DNA of 64,000 nucleotides, from NCBI RefSeq assembly GCF_022682495.2, contig NC_071399.1, positions 4,135,342-4,199,341 on the forward strand. Reading direction: 5' to 3'. The notes under the pieces are model-generated. The model saw nothing but the letters and a program-made list of their open reading frames with translations. It did no database searches and was not told the origin of the DNA. The position numbers were made by a program, and so were the translations under genes. Below, one piece after another: positions 52,145 to 63,700 of the stretch. Source of the stretch: Desmodus rotundus (taxonomy: Eukaryota; Chordata; Mammalia; Chiroptera; Phyllostomidae). The first letter of the stretch is position 1; each line of letters opens with the position of its first letter.

Positions 52145-52330
52145 TTCCTTTTTATTTTTTATTACATTTACTGGGGTGACATGGGTTAATAAAACTATGC
52201 AGCTTTCAAGTATACAAGTCTATAATACATCATCTGTATATTGTGTGTTTTCCATGCCAAGCCACGTCTCCTTCCCTCACTTCTAATGCTCCCCTGCCAG
52301 GACTCACTTCCTGGCAACCCCTTCCACACC
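52145..52330 (-). mobile_element. L1 3'-end fragment, antisense
   Basis: ATTTTTTATTACATTTACTG, GGGTGACATGGGTTAATAAA, ACATCATCTGTATATTGTGT: reverse complement of a mammalian L1 3'UTR, another copy of the type at 41,735. Confidence 0.7.
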
Positions 52331-52689
52331 ACGGGGTGTCTGCATGAATAGCAGTCACCCAAAGACAACACATGAGAGTAAATTCTGACTTCTCGCCTTA
52401 GAAATCAGAATGATTTCCTCTAGAGCTGCCTGAACATGTGCGTCTTCCTTCATGCAGATCGGAATCCCATCCTTGGTCGAGGTGTGTCTTCTCGTGCCTG
52501 GACCGCTGTCTTCACCGTGAAGACCCCCTCTCTGGTCTGTCAGTTCCCTGTGACCACGCCACATCATTCCTCCAAACATGTCCTGGCTTCCCTTCCACTG
52601 TCGTATCAAATGTCCCTTCAGCCCCCAGGGGGTTTTCCTTCTGTTCTGTCGCAGCTGCATCACAGCCTTCCTCTGACCACGTTTTGTTA

Positions 52690-53770
52690 CCTCCTCTCTG
52701 GCTTAAGTGTGGCAGGTATCCAAAGTTTTGGTCTCAGGGCCCCTGTCCACTCTTACAGATTACCGGGAACGACAACGTGGACGTGTGGTCACCCTGTCGC
52801 TATTTGCCATTCTGAAAATTAAAATGCAGACATTGCAAACATCTATTTATTCATTTAAAAATTAGAAAAACTTACATGTTAATATAAAATATTTTGTGAA
52901 AAGTAACTATTTTTTTCCCAACCAAAAACAATTGTAGGGAGAAGGGTGATTTTGTTTTACATTTTTGCATCTCTCTCTTAATGGCTGGCTTAAAGAGAGA
53001 GGGCTGGACTCCCACTTCCGCCTCCGCATTCTGTATTCTTTTAACTGCAGTTCCAGAGAATATTTGGCCTCACACAACTATACCACTGGAAAAGGGGAGA
53101 GCATCTTAATGTACTTTCCAAATAATTTTGGATTTTCTACTTTGATGCAACACCAATTCTTCACAATTGGTAATTTCTTAAAGGCTTTGTGCAACGTATT
53201 ACATGAAACCGTATCAATGATTTTCTTTTTACTGATACAGGGAAATCCATTGGTTTATCTTGTACCCGTGCATAATATTGTAGCATCATATCGTAACAGC
53301 ATCGGGTCATTTGCAAAACATTGAGTAACTGATTTACATAGTTGTCACAAATGTTGGTGAATTCATCATACCATAATCAAAAATAATATTATGACTACTG
53401 ATCTCCTAAGAAAATCTTTAAGTAGTGGGAACCTCTTCCAATATTTAATTTTCAATGAAAACTCAAATGTTATCTTTGATAATACATACTGACAGTTGTT
53501 TCCTTTTGAAGTATCAGGCTTAATTTTTGCATCTTCAATAAAATGTCTTCCAGGTACCCAAATCTATATAACCATTCCCTCAGATAAAACGGTGTTTACA
53601 GAAACATTGTCTAATTTTAGCTGACAGCTCAATCACACAAGTGTTTTTCCCCAAGACAACATCATACCTCAGAATGTAACAGATCTACTCCAAGCATAAT
53701 TCCCGTTTTGTCACACAGAATATTAAGAAGACCTATAGTCAAGGGTTGACATTTTATGAAATTAATACTA
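52690..53770 (-). mobile_element. Decayed hAT transposon with transposase C-terminus
   Basis: Reading the minus strand from about 53,160 to 52,960 gives CCIKVENPKLFGKY, IKMLSPFPVV, a stop, LCEAKYSLELQLKEY and CKNVKQ. This matches the order of the hAT C-terminal dimerisation domain (W/C-C-I-K..YP-L....LLPF.TTYLCE..FS), shared with domesticated relatives such as ZBED5 and FAM200. Upstream sequence to about 53,770 looks like the rest of the gene with many stops, and the region near 52,700 (CTCAGGGCCCCTGTCCACTC) resembles the non-coding end. A dead relic; exact ends are not resolved. Confidence 0.6.
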
Positions 53771-54059
53771 TTTTCTGCTTCATCGAGGACATTTGTATGA
53801 GAAAGTGGCTTTTTTTTTTTAAATCTCGAGTGTGTGATGGTGAAAGATAGGACGATGATTAGTACAGCCTGATGCTAGTGTCCTGGTTTATGCTAATGTG
53901 CTGGCTGTTTTAGCCATCATTACTTTTACACCATCACTGCCAATGTCAGTGCAGGGAAGGAGGAAAAGGAAGTCTTCACATGTTATGACAGGCGTTAGGA
54001 CTTCCTGGGCCATCTGGAAGCGTCTCAAGAACCCACAGGGCCCACACACCACACTCCAA

Positions 54060-54240
54060 GTTCTGGCCTAGGACAGGGGTGATCCAGTCCTGGTTGCATG
54101 TTAACAAAAGGTAGAGACCTTTCTAAAAATGCCTATTCTCAGGCCCAAGCTGGACAAATCAGAACCATTGAGGGTGAGGCCTAGGCATCAGTATTTTTGA
54201 AAGCTTCCCGGCTGTTTCTACAATCAGCAAAGTGGAGAAA
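54060..54240 (+). mobile_element. MER5A-like hAT MITE fragment
   Basis: CTGGTTGCATGTTAACAAAA, AAAAATGCCTATTCTCAGGC, AAATCAGAACCATTGAGG, TAGGCATCAGTATTTTTGAA and AGCTTCCCGGCTGTTTCTAC follow the MER5A consensus in sense order, without a clear terminal repeat on either side. Confidence 0.6.
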
Positions 54241-54907
54241 CTTAAGTCTAGTCTCAGTGGTATTTGAATTTTTCAAGTCCATGTCCCTTCTTCCTTGTTT
54301 CATTATTTTGTCTTCTCCCAAATTCTTTGATGTGCTAAGAACACTATCACTCTTTTAACTCATTCACATTTTATATTCTGTAAGAAGACATTTCAGACTT
54401 TAATTGAAGAAAGTGATAAAAAGAAAGCATTCATGAACTATCACCCTAGCTTGTACAATTAATTAAAAGACAAATACCTTTTTTAAAAGCTTACCTCAAT
54501 TTTTTTTTTCTTTAAAAATGAAGCCAGGAGACTAGCTGGGAGTAAATACTGATGTAACTCATTCTCTCGTAATTACACAATGGGAATGATGTTCAAACTC
54601 TCAGTAAATGTATCAGAATCACGAAGATTGCGTATTGTTCCCTAGCACATCTGGCATCGTGTAGACGAAGAGTTGAGCTTGTTGATATAAACCACATAAG
54701 AGCTTTCTACAAGTGACGGAATTTCCTGATAAACATTAGGCCATAAAGCAAAGGTTAACAGTATTAGGAAAATACATTCTCTGTTTATGACTTCTTTTCC
54801 TATGAAAAACATAAAAGACAACCTATCTTTTTTTTACGCCACCCCCTCCAGTTTTAAGCACACTCTTTCCTTCCTTAAAACAAAACAAAAAACGCTGAGG
54901 GTCCGAG

Positions 54908-55243
54908 ATGGCCAACAGCAACCCTTGGAGCCGATGCCCCAAATCCATGCACCCAGCTTATGGCCGCCGTGCTCCAGCCCGCTGGCATGGCCGCCACGCT
55001 ATTCCCAGCAATAAACCTGGGCCCCAAATTTCATTTGAACAATTAACCACACGGAACTTAAAACAGACATGGGGGGACAGTAACTTTCTCCCTTTACAGA
55101 GATTGTACCTCTGAGTCGTTTTCAAGTTGTCTGAGAGAACGCCAAAGAGTGACTTCTCTTCAGAGTCGGAAAGCGAGGATGAGGGTTCCTTTAGGTCAGA
55201 AGAAGAGGATAATGAGTTTTATTTAAGAGTAGCAGGAGATTGA
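54908..55243 (+). pseudogene. Broken reading frame of unknown gene, possible pseudogene
   Basis: One frame runs from ATG at 54,908 to TGA at 55,241-55,243 (112 codons including the stop), interrupted only by TGA at 55,112-55,114. It starts MANSNPWSRC and continues ISFEQLTTRN and TWGDSNFLPLQRLYL. After the stop it reads on in the same frame through RTPKSDFSSESESEDEG and SEEEDNEFYLRVAGD. The acidic Ser/Glu/Asp tail and uniform frame look like real protein sequence, but I do not recognise the parent gene. A single internal stop suggests a recent loss or a retrocopy; no poly(A) tail or target duplication was seen. It could also be a chance frame. Confidence 0.4.
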
Positions 55244-56135
55244 TGACAGGAAGAAGAATTTCAGGCAGGCAGAGAGAGTGGCTGGGCATAAGTGTCTCAA
55301 GCTTTGTTGGCCTCCCACCGTGGTCTTTGAGAGCTGGCTGCCATGGAGCCCAATTCCAGAGCCTTACTCACCCCACGCAGGGACTGTTGCTGTGAGAATT
55401 TGCTAAATGAACTCTCAGGATGCTTTTGGACAAGTAGTAAAAGGTCAGGCCTGAGGTTTAACTGACTTAGGAGTATCTGGTTTTCTTTTATTTATTATTC
55501 ATTATCATGATTGTCACTGCTGTATTTCTCATTGTTTCAAATACATTATTTAAACTCTCAGTACAGCAAACTTTTATAAAAGAGGGAAGTAATATTACAC
55601 AAGTCCCACCAGGGTGCTCCCTTCACAGACCCCCTGTGTGTCTACCAGGGTCCCAGGCTGCCTCCTCCTGAGCTGGGCCAGCAGGGACCTCACCGTGGTG
55701 TAGATGTGAGCTCACGACAGTTTCATCTGTGATCACACCTAGCGCCACTTCGGGAATATCTTGGGGGTGAATTATATCTGCACATAATTTTGTGGGCTGT
55801 TTTTGTCTTTTCTTCCTTGCAGATATTTGCCTAATGATTTATTTCCTTGTCAGATTGTTTGGATGCTATGTGTTTTAATCATTTCTCCTAATGTAATTGT
55901 CACATCCCCTACTTAACGGAGCAATTTTGGTATTCGATTTATTCAACTTTATTACACTGCAAATTTCTTATTTGAAATATTCTGACTTATTTCCATTTTA
56001 AAAATCTCTTTTCCCCTTCCTCCCTCCCTTCCTTCCTCCTTTCTTGTTTCCTGGTTCCCTTCCTTATCTCAAAATCATAGGGAAGGGTCATATATTTCCA
56101 ACTATTATTAAATAGTTACATGTCTTAAGCACAAT
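55244..56135. other. Intergenic, no gene seen
   Basis: AT-rich. A CT-rich stretch (TTCC units) lies near 56,010-56,065. Nothing else was assigned. Confidence 0.4.
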
Positions 56136-56546
56136 ATACTAGGCCCTTCCCAAGGGTATCCAGCCATATACCATGAAAAAATAGAGACATTAATTGAAGA
56201 AGATATGAAGTACAAGAAACATTGTACATGGGACAATGACACCTCAGTCCCCTTCAAAGTAGGCACTTGGGACCTCACAGTTCTCCCAATCACCACCAGC
56301 TGCCCCATCATTACTCCTGAATCTCATTGACAGTCTGAAATCTCTTCCCTCTCAAAGGTGATTTTAGTTTTTGGAAAAGCTGGAAGTCACAGGGTGCCAA
56401 ATCTAGGTTCTTGGGGGCTGAGTCACCTGGGTGATTTGATGTTTTGTCAAAAAACTCTGCATGAGATGTGATGCATGAGTGGGTGCATTGTGATGAAGCT
56501 GCCAGTCACCAGTTGCCTATAGCTGGGGCCTTCTGAATCATCCAAA

Positions 56547-56869
56547 TGCCTTGTTTTGCCATGTGTAAAGCACACCCACATTTTTGACTCAAACTTTCAG
56601 GAAAAAATCTTTCATTTTAATTTTTTAGTTCAATCTTTTGTTTAGTTATATTTGGAAACAAAACCAATTCTCATATTCCAGGGTATTATTTTGCATACTG
56701 ATATTATTGCTTTTGAGATTTACACTTTTTACACATAAACATAAATAAAATAATTAAAAAATATATATATATATATGGATTAGCACTATCCATGTATAAT
56801 GCACATCCTTATTTTTCCCTCAAAAATTTGAGCAAAAAAAGTGTGCATTATACATGGAAAAATACGGTA
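56547..56869. mobile_element. TIR MITE (TACCGTATTTTTC ends) nested in mariner
   Basis: Right end (reverse complement) reads TACCGTATTTTTCCATGTAT then AATGCACAC; the left end reads TGCCTTGTTTTGCCATGTGTAAAGCACAC, a decayed version of the same repeat. It occupies a TA in the mariner sequence. The right side holds an internal palindrome (CCATGTATAATGCACATCC at about 56,788 and GTGTGCATTATACATGG at about 56,840). The terminal motif is the same as in the 24,031-24,229 element, but the next motif is different. Confidence 0.75.
56757..56776. repeat. (AT)n microsatellite
   Basis: About nine AT repeats inside the nested MITE, after an A-rich stretch. Confidence 0.85.
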
Positions 56870-57133
56870 GTTTCTGCAGAGGAATGTTTAAGCTTAACAC
56901 AAAATTCGATGCTGATTTCTTGCTCTACTTGCTCAGTCATTTTGAATGTGACGGCCACGCAGCACACATGCTCACTCAAAGGCATCTACTACCCCCACTG
57001 ACTAGTACAGCGAAGTCATCATTGTTCACGCATGAGCATTGCAGTCCACCCTCCTTGGCTGCCAGGTTACATCAATGTGGTGCAAACCATTCTTGTTGAC
57101 AATGGCCGGACTTTTTCTGGACAGACTTCATTC

Positions 57134-57137
<4 letters not shown>

Positions 57138-57168
<31 letters not shown>
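57138..57168. repeat. (TG)n microsatellite
   Basis: About fifteen uninterrupted TG dinucleotides directly after the mariner end. Confidence 0.95.
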
Positions 57169-57170
<2 letters not shown>

Positions 57171-57199
57171 ATTTTCATAATCATCATACTCTGAGGTAG

Positions 57200-57866
57200 T
57201 GTTACCAGTGAAAATAGATTCTTGGGGTGGTGCAAGAAAAGAATTTCAAAGGGCACACATGGGAGAAATTTAAATGAGGTGGCAAGATTTACTGGGCTGA
57301 GGGGAAATAATATGCCCTCAGGGATGTAGAGGGGGGGCAGGCTCTAGTAGCAGCTTCGTCAAGATGCCTCATAATCCTCCATATATTTTCTTGGTTTGGG
57401 GGACCAAGCAGGCTGTCTCTCAAACTCTCCATCCTACTTTCTAATTCTTTGCAAGCTTATGCTGGGCTTTCCCCGAAATCAGCCCCTTTCCTGGACTTTC
57501 TGTGGTTCTGTGCCCTTATCCAATCTGACTTTTTCCCCAAGCTAGGCTCTACCCCTTTATGTCACCATTTTGGCTCCTACAGCGGTTGCCTCAGAGTTCT
57601 GCCTCCTCATCTGATTTCTACTGTGCATGCGCCCTGCAAAGGAATGTCCGCTGCTGTTTTTATCCTCCCCTGGGTAATCTCAGCTAATGGCTGGTAGCTG
57701 ATTGTTCCTGCCCACTTTGGGTGTCAGGTTCCCTCCCTGGAGGATGTGGCAGTCCCCAGGCGGTGCCTGTGAATGCTGCAGCTCCCTCAGGAATCAGGCT
57801 TATTGTCGGACTCAGCTCTCTCGTAGACTGGGCTTAATGCCTGCTTCACTTCTCCCCCTTCCTTCA
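57200..57866 (-). mobile_element. Candidate solo LTR, minus strand
   Basis: Plus strand runs TGTTACCAGTG to CCTTCCTTCA, giving LTR-like TG...CA borders. On the minus strand a GC-richer U3-like part is followed by a CAGTAAATC-type signal near 57,285 and a short CT-rich U5-like end. No matching target duplication was seen (GTAG on one side, TTAA on the other), so the ends are tentative. No retroviral genes are adjacent. Different in sequence from the LTR at 47,178. Confidence 0.4.
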
Positions 57867-58689
57867 TTAATAACTAGCCAAGTACACTAACAGTAAGAAT
57901 TATCATTTCTCCCATCTTGTAGATATTGAACCTCAGGCTTCGACAAAACATGTGGATTGACCAAGTAAGTAAGTGGCAGGGTCACTGGAATTAGGCTACT
58001 TTCCCTGTAGAGTGAGATTCATAGCCATTCTGCCTGTGATCATATCTCTAACCATAGCCTCAGTGTTCTTCAAAGAGGAAGAATAACTGTCCTCAATATT
58101 AACTAGAAGCTTCCCTTAATGGTCCTTTACAAGGCTATTCTCTGTCGATTTATCCAAAACCATCTTAAAGTCATTTGTGTTTTATACTTAACATTTCACA
58201 CAGTAGAAGTTTCCAGAGGTTTGTTATTCATCCTGTTACATGGCTCTTCCTTTCAGACCTTTGAAAGTTCTCCCAGTCACACCCCTTTCAGCTTCCTGGC
58301 ATTTCTCTGACTTGCTATGTCCCCTCCCTTCCTCTTCTTCTTGTATTTTTGGCATCCCTCATTCATTTGTCTCTCAGCTTTAACTTCACAGAGTCCCGAT
58401 TCAGTTACTCTTTATTACACAGTTGTCCCTCCTTTCTCTTAATTTCTTTACTGACCTTCCTTTTGATCCTTTTGTGTTTCACTATATTTTTCTGAAAGTG
58501 CAGACCAAACGGATTTCACAAACATTTCTGATATAAAAGCTTTGCTTCGGAAATTATTTTGGAACTTCAGCGAATGGGTTGAAAGAAGGAGCTGAGTCTG
58601 AAAGTCTCAAAGCTACTGCAGTAATAGGAAGGAAGGGGTGATGAGGCCATGCAGGTGGTGGAACGGGTTAGAATGAAAGGGATGCGAGT
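57867..58689. other. Intergenic, no gene seen
   Basis: Non-coding. The pyrimidine-rich 58,240-58,500 region is L2-like in tone but was not assigned. Confidence 0.35.
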
Positions 58690-58870
58690 TAATGAAAGGA
58701 CTTTGAGTTAAGATACAATCCTGGCACTTGCCAGTTATGTGGCTTTGGGCAGTTCACAGAAGGTCTTTGAGCCTTAGTGCTTTTTCTTCCAAGGTGAGGG
58801 TTACGAAGTCTACCTTACTTGTTGTTTTGAGCATTAGAGGAAGTATATTCATTTTTGTTTGTAGGAAGTG
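58690..58870 (+). mobile_element. MIR SINE fragment
   Basis: GATACAATCCTGGCACTTGC, CAGTTATGTGGCTTTGGGCA, CAGAAGGTCTTTGAGCCTTA and TTTTGAGCATTAGAGGAAGT follow MIR order (cttgggcaagt...ctcagtttc...ttgtgaggatta). Confidence 0.7.
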
Positions 58871-60289
58871 CTCCAGAAGTTGTAGTTATTACAGCCTAGA
58901 TTTGGGGCATTTAGATTGAAAAGGGAGATATAGGGAGTGAAGAAGAAAAGAATAATCAAGAGCCCCAAAGCATTCAACCTAAATGGCTGGGGTGCTGTTA
59001 GCACACCTTGAATTGTTCTAGCCTCTGGATTTCTAGTTTGTCTCTAACCCACCACAGCATGTGGGTTTGGGATTCTCATTTGGAGAAGCTCAACCATCTT
59101 TGCAAAGATATTTTGACAACACTAGCCTATTATTTGCCAGCTATCTGTGTGTTTCTTTGTGTAGAAAGTTGGAGAAGAGGGGCAGTAATCGGTGGGAGAC
59201 AATAGGAGGCAGAATGAGGCAGGGAGGTGGACAGAAGACAGAAGGGAGGCAGGGCACTGGGACAAGGAGTTACACAGTCATTTTCCTTGATTCATACACT
59301 TTTCCTGGGTTTGCTCCAGGGTGTTATTAACTAGTGTATAGATTTCCTGCTGATTATTGATTCTGCTTCACAATGCCTGTATTTTGTCATAGTTTGTTTC
59401 CTAAAGTTGTATAACCAAGTGATAGATGTTTTTAAAGTGTTTCCTCTGCAAGAAGACATTGATTCCTATCACACAGTGGCTTAAGCCACAGATACTTCCA
59501 GCAAGGTTTGTTTTCGCTGCACGGGTACTGTCCAAGTCCCTAGCCGCTTATCCCTCCCTAAGCGAGTCCCACCCAAAAGAGAGGTTTCCCCAGTACGGTA
59601 TGGGTAAAATCTTGTGTTACAAACTCATATAATCCACTTTTTTACCACCTGCTTGTAAAAGATCCCTGAAAATAAAACAGAGAGCAACACGTACAAGTAC
59701 GTGATTGGGCAGCACTGTGTGCATCGTTACACCTTCACATCATTTTCCCGAAAGCTAGACTTTTAGGAATCAATCTAGTTTATTTTTAAATTGAAAATAC
59801 AATATGTTAACAACATTGAAAATCAGCAGTATATCCCCTAAGGGTCTTAACTACCACAACGGCATCTATTTCTTATGCTATCTTTCGCTTGCATAATTTC
59901 ATATATTTGCAGTTATATTTTGTAGACTGATCTATTCCTTTCTCAAAGCCTGCATGGTAATGTAGCAAATAACCTTTGAAACTTGAGGCTGAGAGAAGAT
60001 GCACGTTAATTAGATCTAGTGAGTTCTAGGGGAAAATAAGCGTGGTCTCTCCATCCTATGCAAGGCAAAGCAGCGCACTGGGGTGGGGGGCTTTAAAGCA
60101 TGTCACTGGCTTTCACCCACTGTTCAATTCTTGGACGGATGCTTTTTCCTCTTTTTTCACTGTGCGTGTTTTCTTTCCAGAAGCATCGAGGTTCTCCAAA
60201 TACCCTAGGCTTTGGAAAAAGTTCAGACCTATGCTGGCCAAATAACCAAACCAGCCACATTCCCCTTTCTCAGTCCTGGCTGCTCCTCT
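58871..60289. other. Intergenic, no gene seen
   Basis: Non-coding, no recognised repeat or gene. Confidence 0.4.
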
Positions 60290-60500
60290 GTCAGGAGTTT
60301 GATGGAAAGAGTGTTGGACAAATCAGGCCCCGGCTCCAGTGCGCCCTTCACCCATGTGTAGGAGCCTTGTGGGCAAGTCACGTGGCCTTTACAAACCTTA
60401 CGTCCTTTTCATCAAAATAAGAATGCAAATACTGATCTTGTCTACCTTACAAGGTTCTTGTAGGCATCAAAAGTGTCTGAGCCTGGGGAAACACTTCAAA
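60290..60500 (+). mobile_element. MIR SINE
   Basis: CAGGCCCCGGCTCCAGTG, GTGGGCAAGTCACGTGGCCT, TTACAAACCTTACGTCC, ATACTGATCTTGTCTACCTT and ACAAGGTTCTTGTAGGCATC: a well-kept MIR from head to 3' part. Confidence 0.75.
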
Positions 60501-60555
60501 AGCTTGAACACAGAATACCAATATCAACTATTGCCTAGGACCGAATAACGTATCT

Positions 60556-60720
60556 TTATTATTAGTAGTAGTAGTATTGAGAGAGAGGTGGAGGAAGGGA
60601 GGGAGTGAAGGAGGGGGAGAGAGAGAAAGAGAGAGAGATCAGTTTGTGGTTCCACCTGACCAGGGATGGAACCGCAACCTTGGCGTATGCAGATGATGCT
60701 CTAACCAGCTGAGGGTCGAA
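60556..60720 (-). mobile_element. Ves SINE, antisense
   Basis: Minus strand: CTCAGCTGGTTAGAGCATCA tRNA-like head, GGTTGCGGTTCCATCCCTGG B-box-like, then GTGGAACCACAAACTGATCT, a CTCTCTCTTTC-rich segment and an ACTACTACTA tail. This head is nearer to the Ves consensus than that of the other four copies. Confidence 0.82.
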
Positions 60721-63700
60721 GGACAGTGCAATTAAATGTAATTGCACTGGCTTTTCCCGTCTCTCATTTCTAAGCAGCTTAACTGAATTTAAGAAGTACT
60801 TGATATGTGGAGTGCCCTGTGGTGTGTGTATGCCATTGCCCAGAAAACACTGAAATAGCTGCAGAGCTCACTTGAGACGGGCAATGTTATAACTCACTGC
60901 ACAGGACCTTTAGTTGCAGGGAACACCTAGGTGAACAACTTTCTTTCTCCCCAGTTTTAGAAAAAAGGTGCTAAACTATCATTAAGAAAATAAAACTATT
61001 TTATAAACATCCCAGAAGTGTGTACTGTGTTATATTTTTGTGTTCCTGTTTTCTCTTTTTGGGGAGAATTATCACTTTTATTTTGTTCCGCTCTGTGGAA
61101 ATGACTGATTTTAGAATGGCATCTTCTTAATCAAAACTGGTTTATTTTGAACACAAAAGCAAAATAAGCATGTCTTCTCTCTTAAAATTACTTGACGGAG
61201 TCACCTGGAATTCATCTTACCGCCAAAGGAATGGATTGGTTCAGTGATGTTCCTTAGTTTTATTAGAAAATGTACCATAAACTTAGGTGAGACGTATTTG
61301 GCTCAAACACAGTCAGAGGAGCAATGTAACATTAGAGACTGGTGGTCAAAAATAAAAGGTCTCAGATTATTGGGCATCCTGACATGGAAAAGAGCCGGGG
61401 ACTGCTCGAATGGATTGAGTGTAATAGAAGACACGCCGTGTGATTTCCCAAGCTAGATTGTCAAGGCGGTGCCTTGTGCCCCGTTCTTCTGAGATGCTCT
61501 TTCCGAGGGAAAGTCAGGCATTATGGAAGAGGCACTCCTACCCTGAGCACCCTCCTGGATGGAGAAGCATCTTCTGGGGGACCCAGAGACAGAGAGCACC
61601 AACTGAGTTCCCAGCTAACAGGCAGTCTCCAATGCAGACACAGGAATGACCCCGTGGGACACCTGGCCCAGCAGGGCCCCCGGCAATGGCAGCCCCAGCT
61701 GACATCTGGGCCACAGCTGCTTGGGAGAGTCCCCAGGGAGACCTGCTCAGCCCAGCCCTTCCCAGACTCCTCACAGTACGACATGGGATTATTATTAAAG
61801 TTTAAATAAGAATATGTGTAAAAATCCTTTCAGAAGGGAGCCTGTGTAAAGCTTTGCCATTGTACTAAACTACCAAGTAAATATTATAATATGAATATCT
61901 TATAATACAGGTGTTATATTCATTTTTGTCCAAATCTATTTTTCAAAGAGGTATTTAAGATATTTCGTTATTTTTTTACAGTAACATTTACTGTTGGATT
62001 GAGGGCATAGGTAGAAAGAATACAAATGCAAGTCAAAGTACATAAAAGCCTGTGCCTCTTTAAAGTTTCATTTTCTCTTCCCTTCTTATTGTGATACTAC
62101 TCAGCATGATGTATTATGGGTTTTAGGGGTGATTTGTATTCATCATAAAATCTTCCTCCAGTGTCATTAGAACCCATTGTGGGGTCTTGAGGACTGTCTG
62201 GAAGTCGTTCATCACTCAGAATTTATGATGAAACCACTGTGAGGCAGCTTCTAGACGCTCCGTCATATTTACACTTCTGGAAAGCAGCGCAGCGGAAGAA
62301 CATTTAAAAGTGACCTTGATGCCTTCATCGTGGGCTGTTGTGATAAATATCATTAATGCTGGAACTTCCTAACATCAATCCTATCAAGATTCAACTGCTA
62401 CAATACCCTAAAAGCTGCCTTCCCACATTTTATTTCTGACTCTCTCCCTCCGATTATAAATGAGCTGTTTCTAGCCAGCGCGGTCCTTGGTGTGGCATTG
62501 GAGTGTACTTTTCAAATCATTGACATTTACTGAGGTCTTTCAAGAGCTGGAGGCTGGATTCTTCAGACTGTGTTTCTGGGAATTTTATGATGGAGCCCAG
62601 ACTTCCCTTTTGGGCCGAGGGTGGGGACTTGCTGTGCGAAGAAACCCTGCTGCCCTTGAATAAGCCTCAGTGGGGGGCAAGGCTGCTGGTGTTCCTCTTC
62701 CCTGGCAGGCATTTAGCCTTTTCTAGGGTCACAGACTAGGGCAAGGGGGCGACGCACTGATCTCCCATCATCCCAGCAACACCACCTATCCTGCTTACAG
62801 GTTTCATATCACGGTGATACCCTGATATCACACAAAGACACAGTGCCATGACCCGTAGGGCAAAGAACCCCAATTTAGCACCCAGCCGTCACTGTCCCCA
62901 TAGTGCAGTAAAGAGTCACTGAGTTCACCTTAGAGAGTGTCCAGGATTCACCTTATGGATTCTTGCCTCCAAAATAGGAATAGCACTTTACATTTTAACT
63001 GTGATTCCGATTCTCTCGGTGCGGTGGGAAGAGAAAGTGACTCAGAAGGAAAAACAGAAAATGCTACGCATCTTTAAAATAATAATAAGTGATTAGGAAA
63101 CCAAAACGGAAAAAGAGGAGAACCAGCGACCCCAGACGATCGGAACCCATGGGCAATTCCGTGTACAGACTGCTCTGAACAAGCATGCAGTGGCTTCCGC
63201 CTTCTGTGGTCGCCTCCCCCATGAAACAGAAGCCCAGAGTGCCACCTTTCCAGCAGGTATTATCCAGTCGTTGTCTCAAATCTCTCACCCGGTACAGGCA
63301 GAACCTGGTCTTCCTGAGAGACAACCTACTGCCTGACAAAATAAAGAAGCCAGCTTCACGTGCCACAAAGCACACCTTCCAATCCAGCTCTCAATTGTGG
63401 CATGAAATCAAGTAGAACCCTTTGCTGCCTCAGTTTATGTCTTTTCTAAACACAAAAAGTTGGTATTTGCAAGGTAATCTTCTAGCAAATTGGGCTGAAA
63501 AAAGACATCCAACTCAAATATTTCAAAAGAATTCTACCTGTCTTAAAAAAAATAAAAGTTCTTGGAGACTCATCAATGACAAGAAATACCGTTCAAGCCC
63601 TCCTTCAAACGCTGTCACTTTTACCAGGTGACATTTTCTTCTACTTCACATGACTTATCTGACACAGTCACATATCAGCGATATACCACCAGGAAGATAA

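Larger units (their letters stand above)
56136..57131 (-). mobile_element. Deleted mariner transposon, split by a nested element
   Basis: Copy of the mariner at 44,104-44,782: shared strings include GTATCCAGCC, GAAACATTGTACA, CTCCCAATC, AGTCTGAAATCTCTTCCCT and TCATTTTGAATGTGACGGCC, ending TTTCTGGACAGACTTCA. The 56,547-56,869 insert interrupts it at the place where the other copy reads CTGAATAGTTTCTG. With the insert left out, the copy has about the same length and the same internal deletion as the other, so both come from one deleted family. The outer left end is more decayed. Confidence 0.8.
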
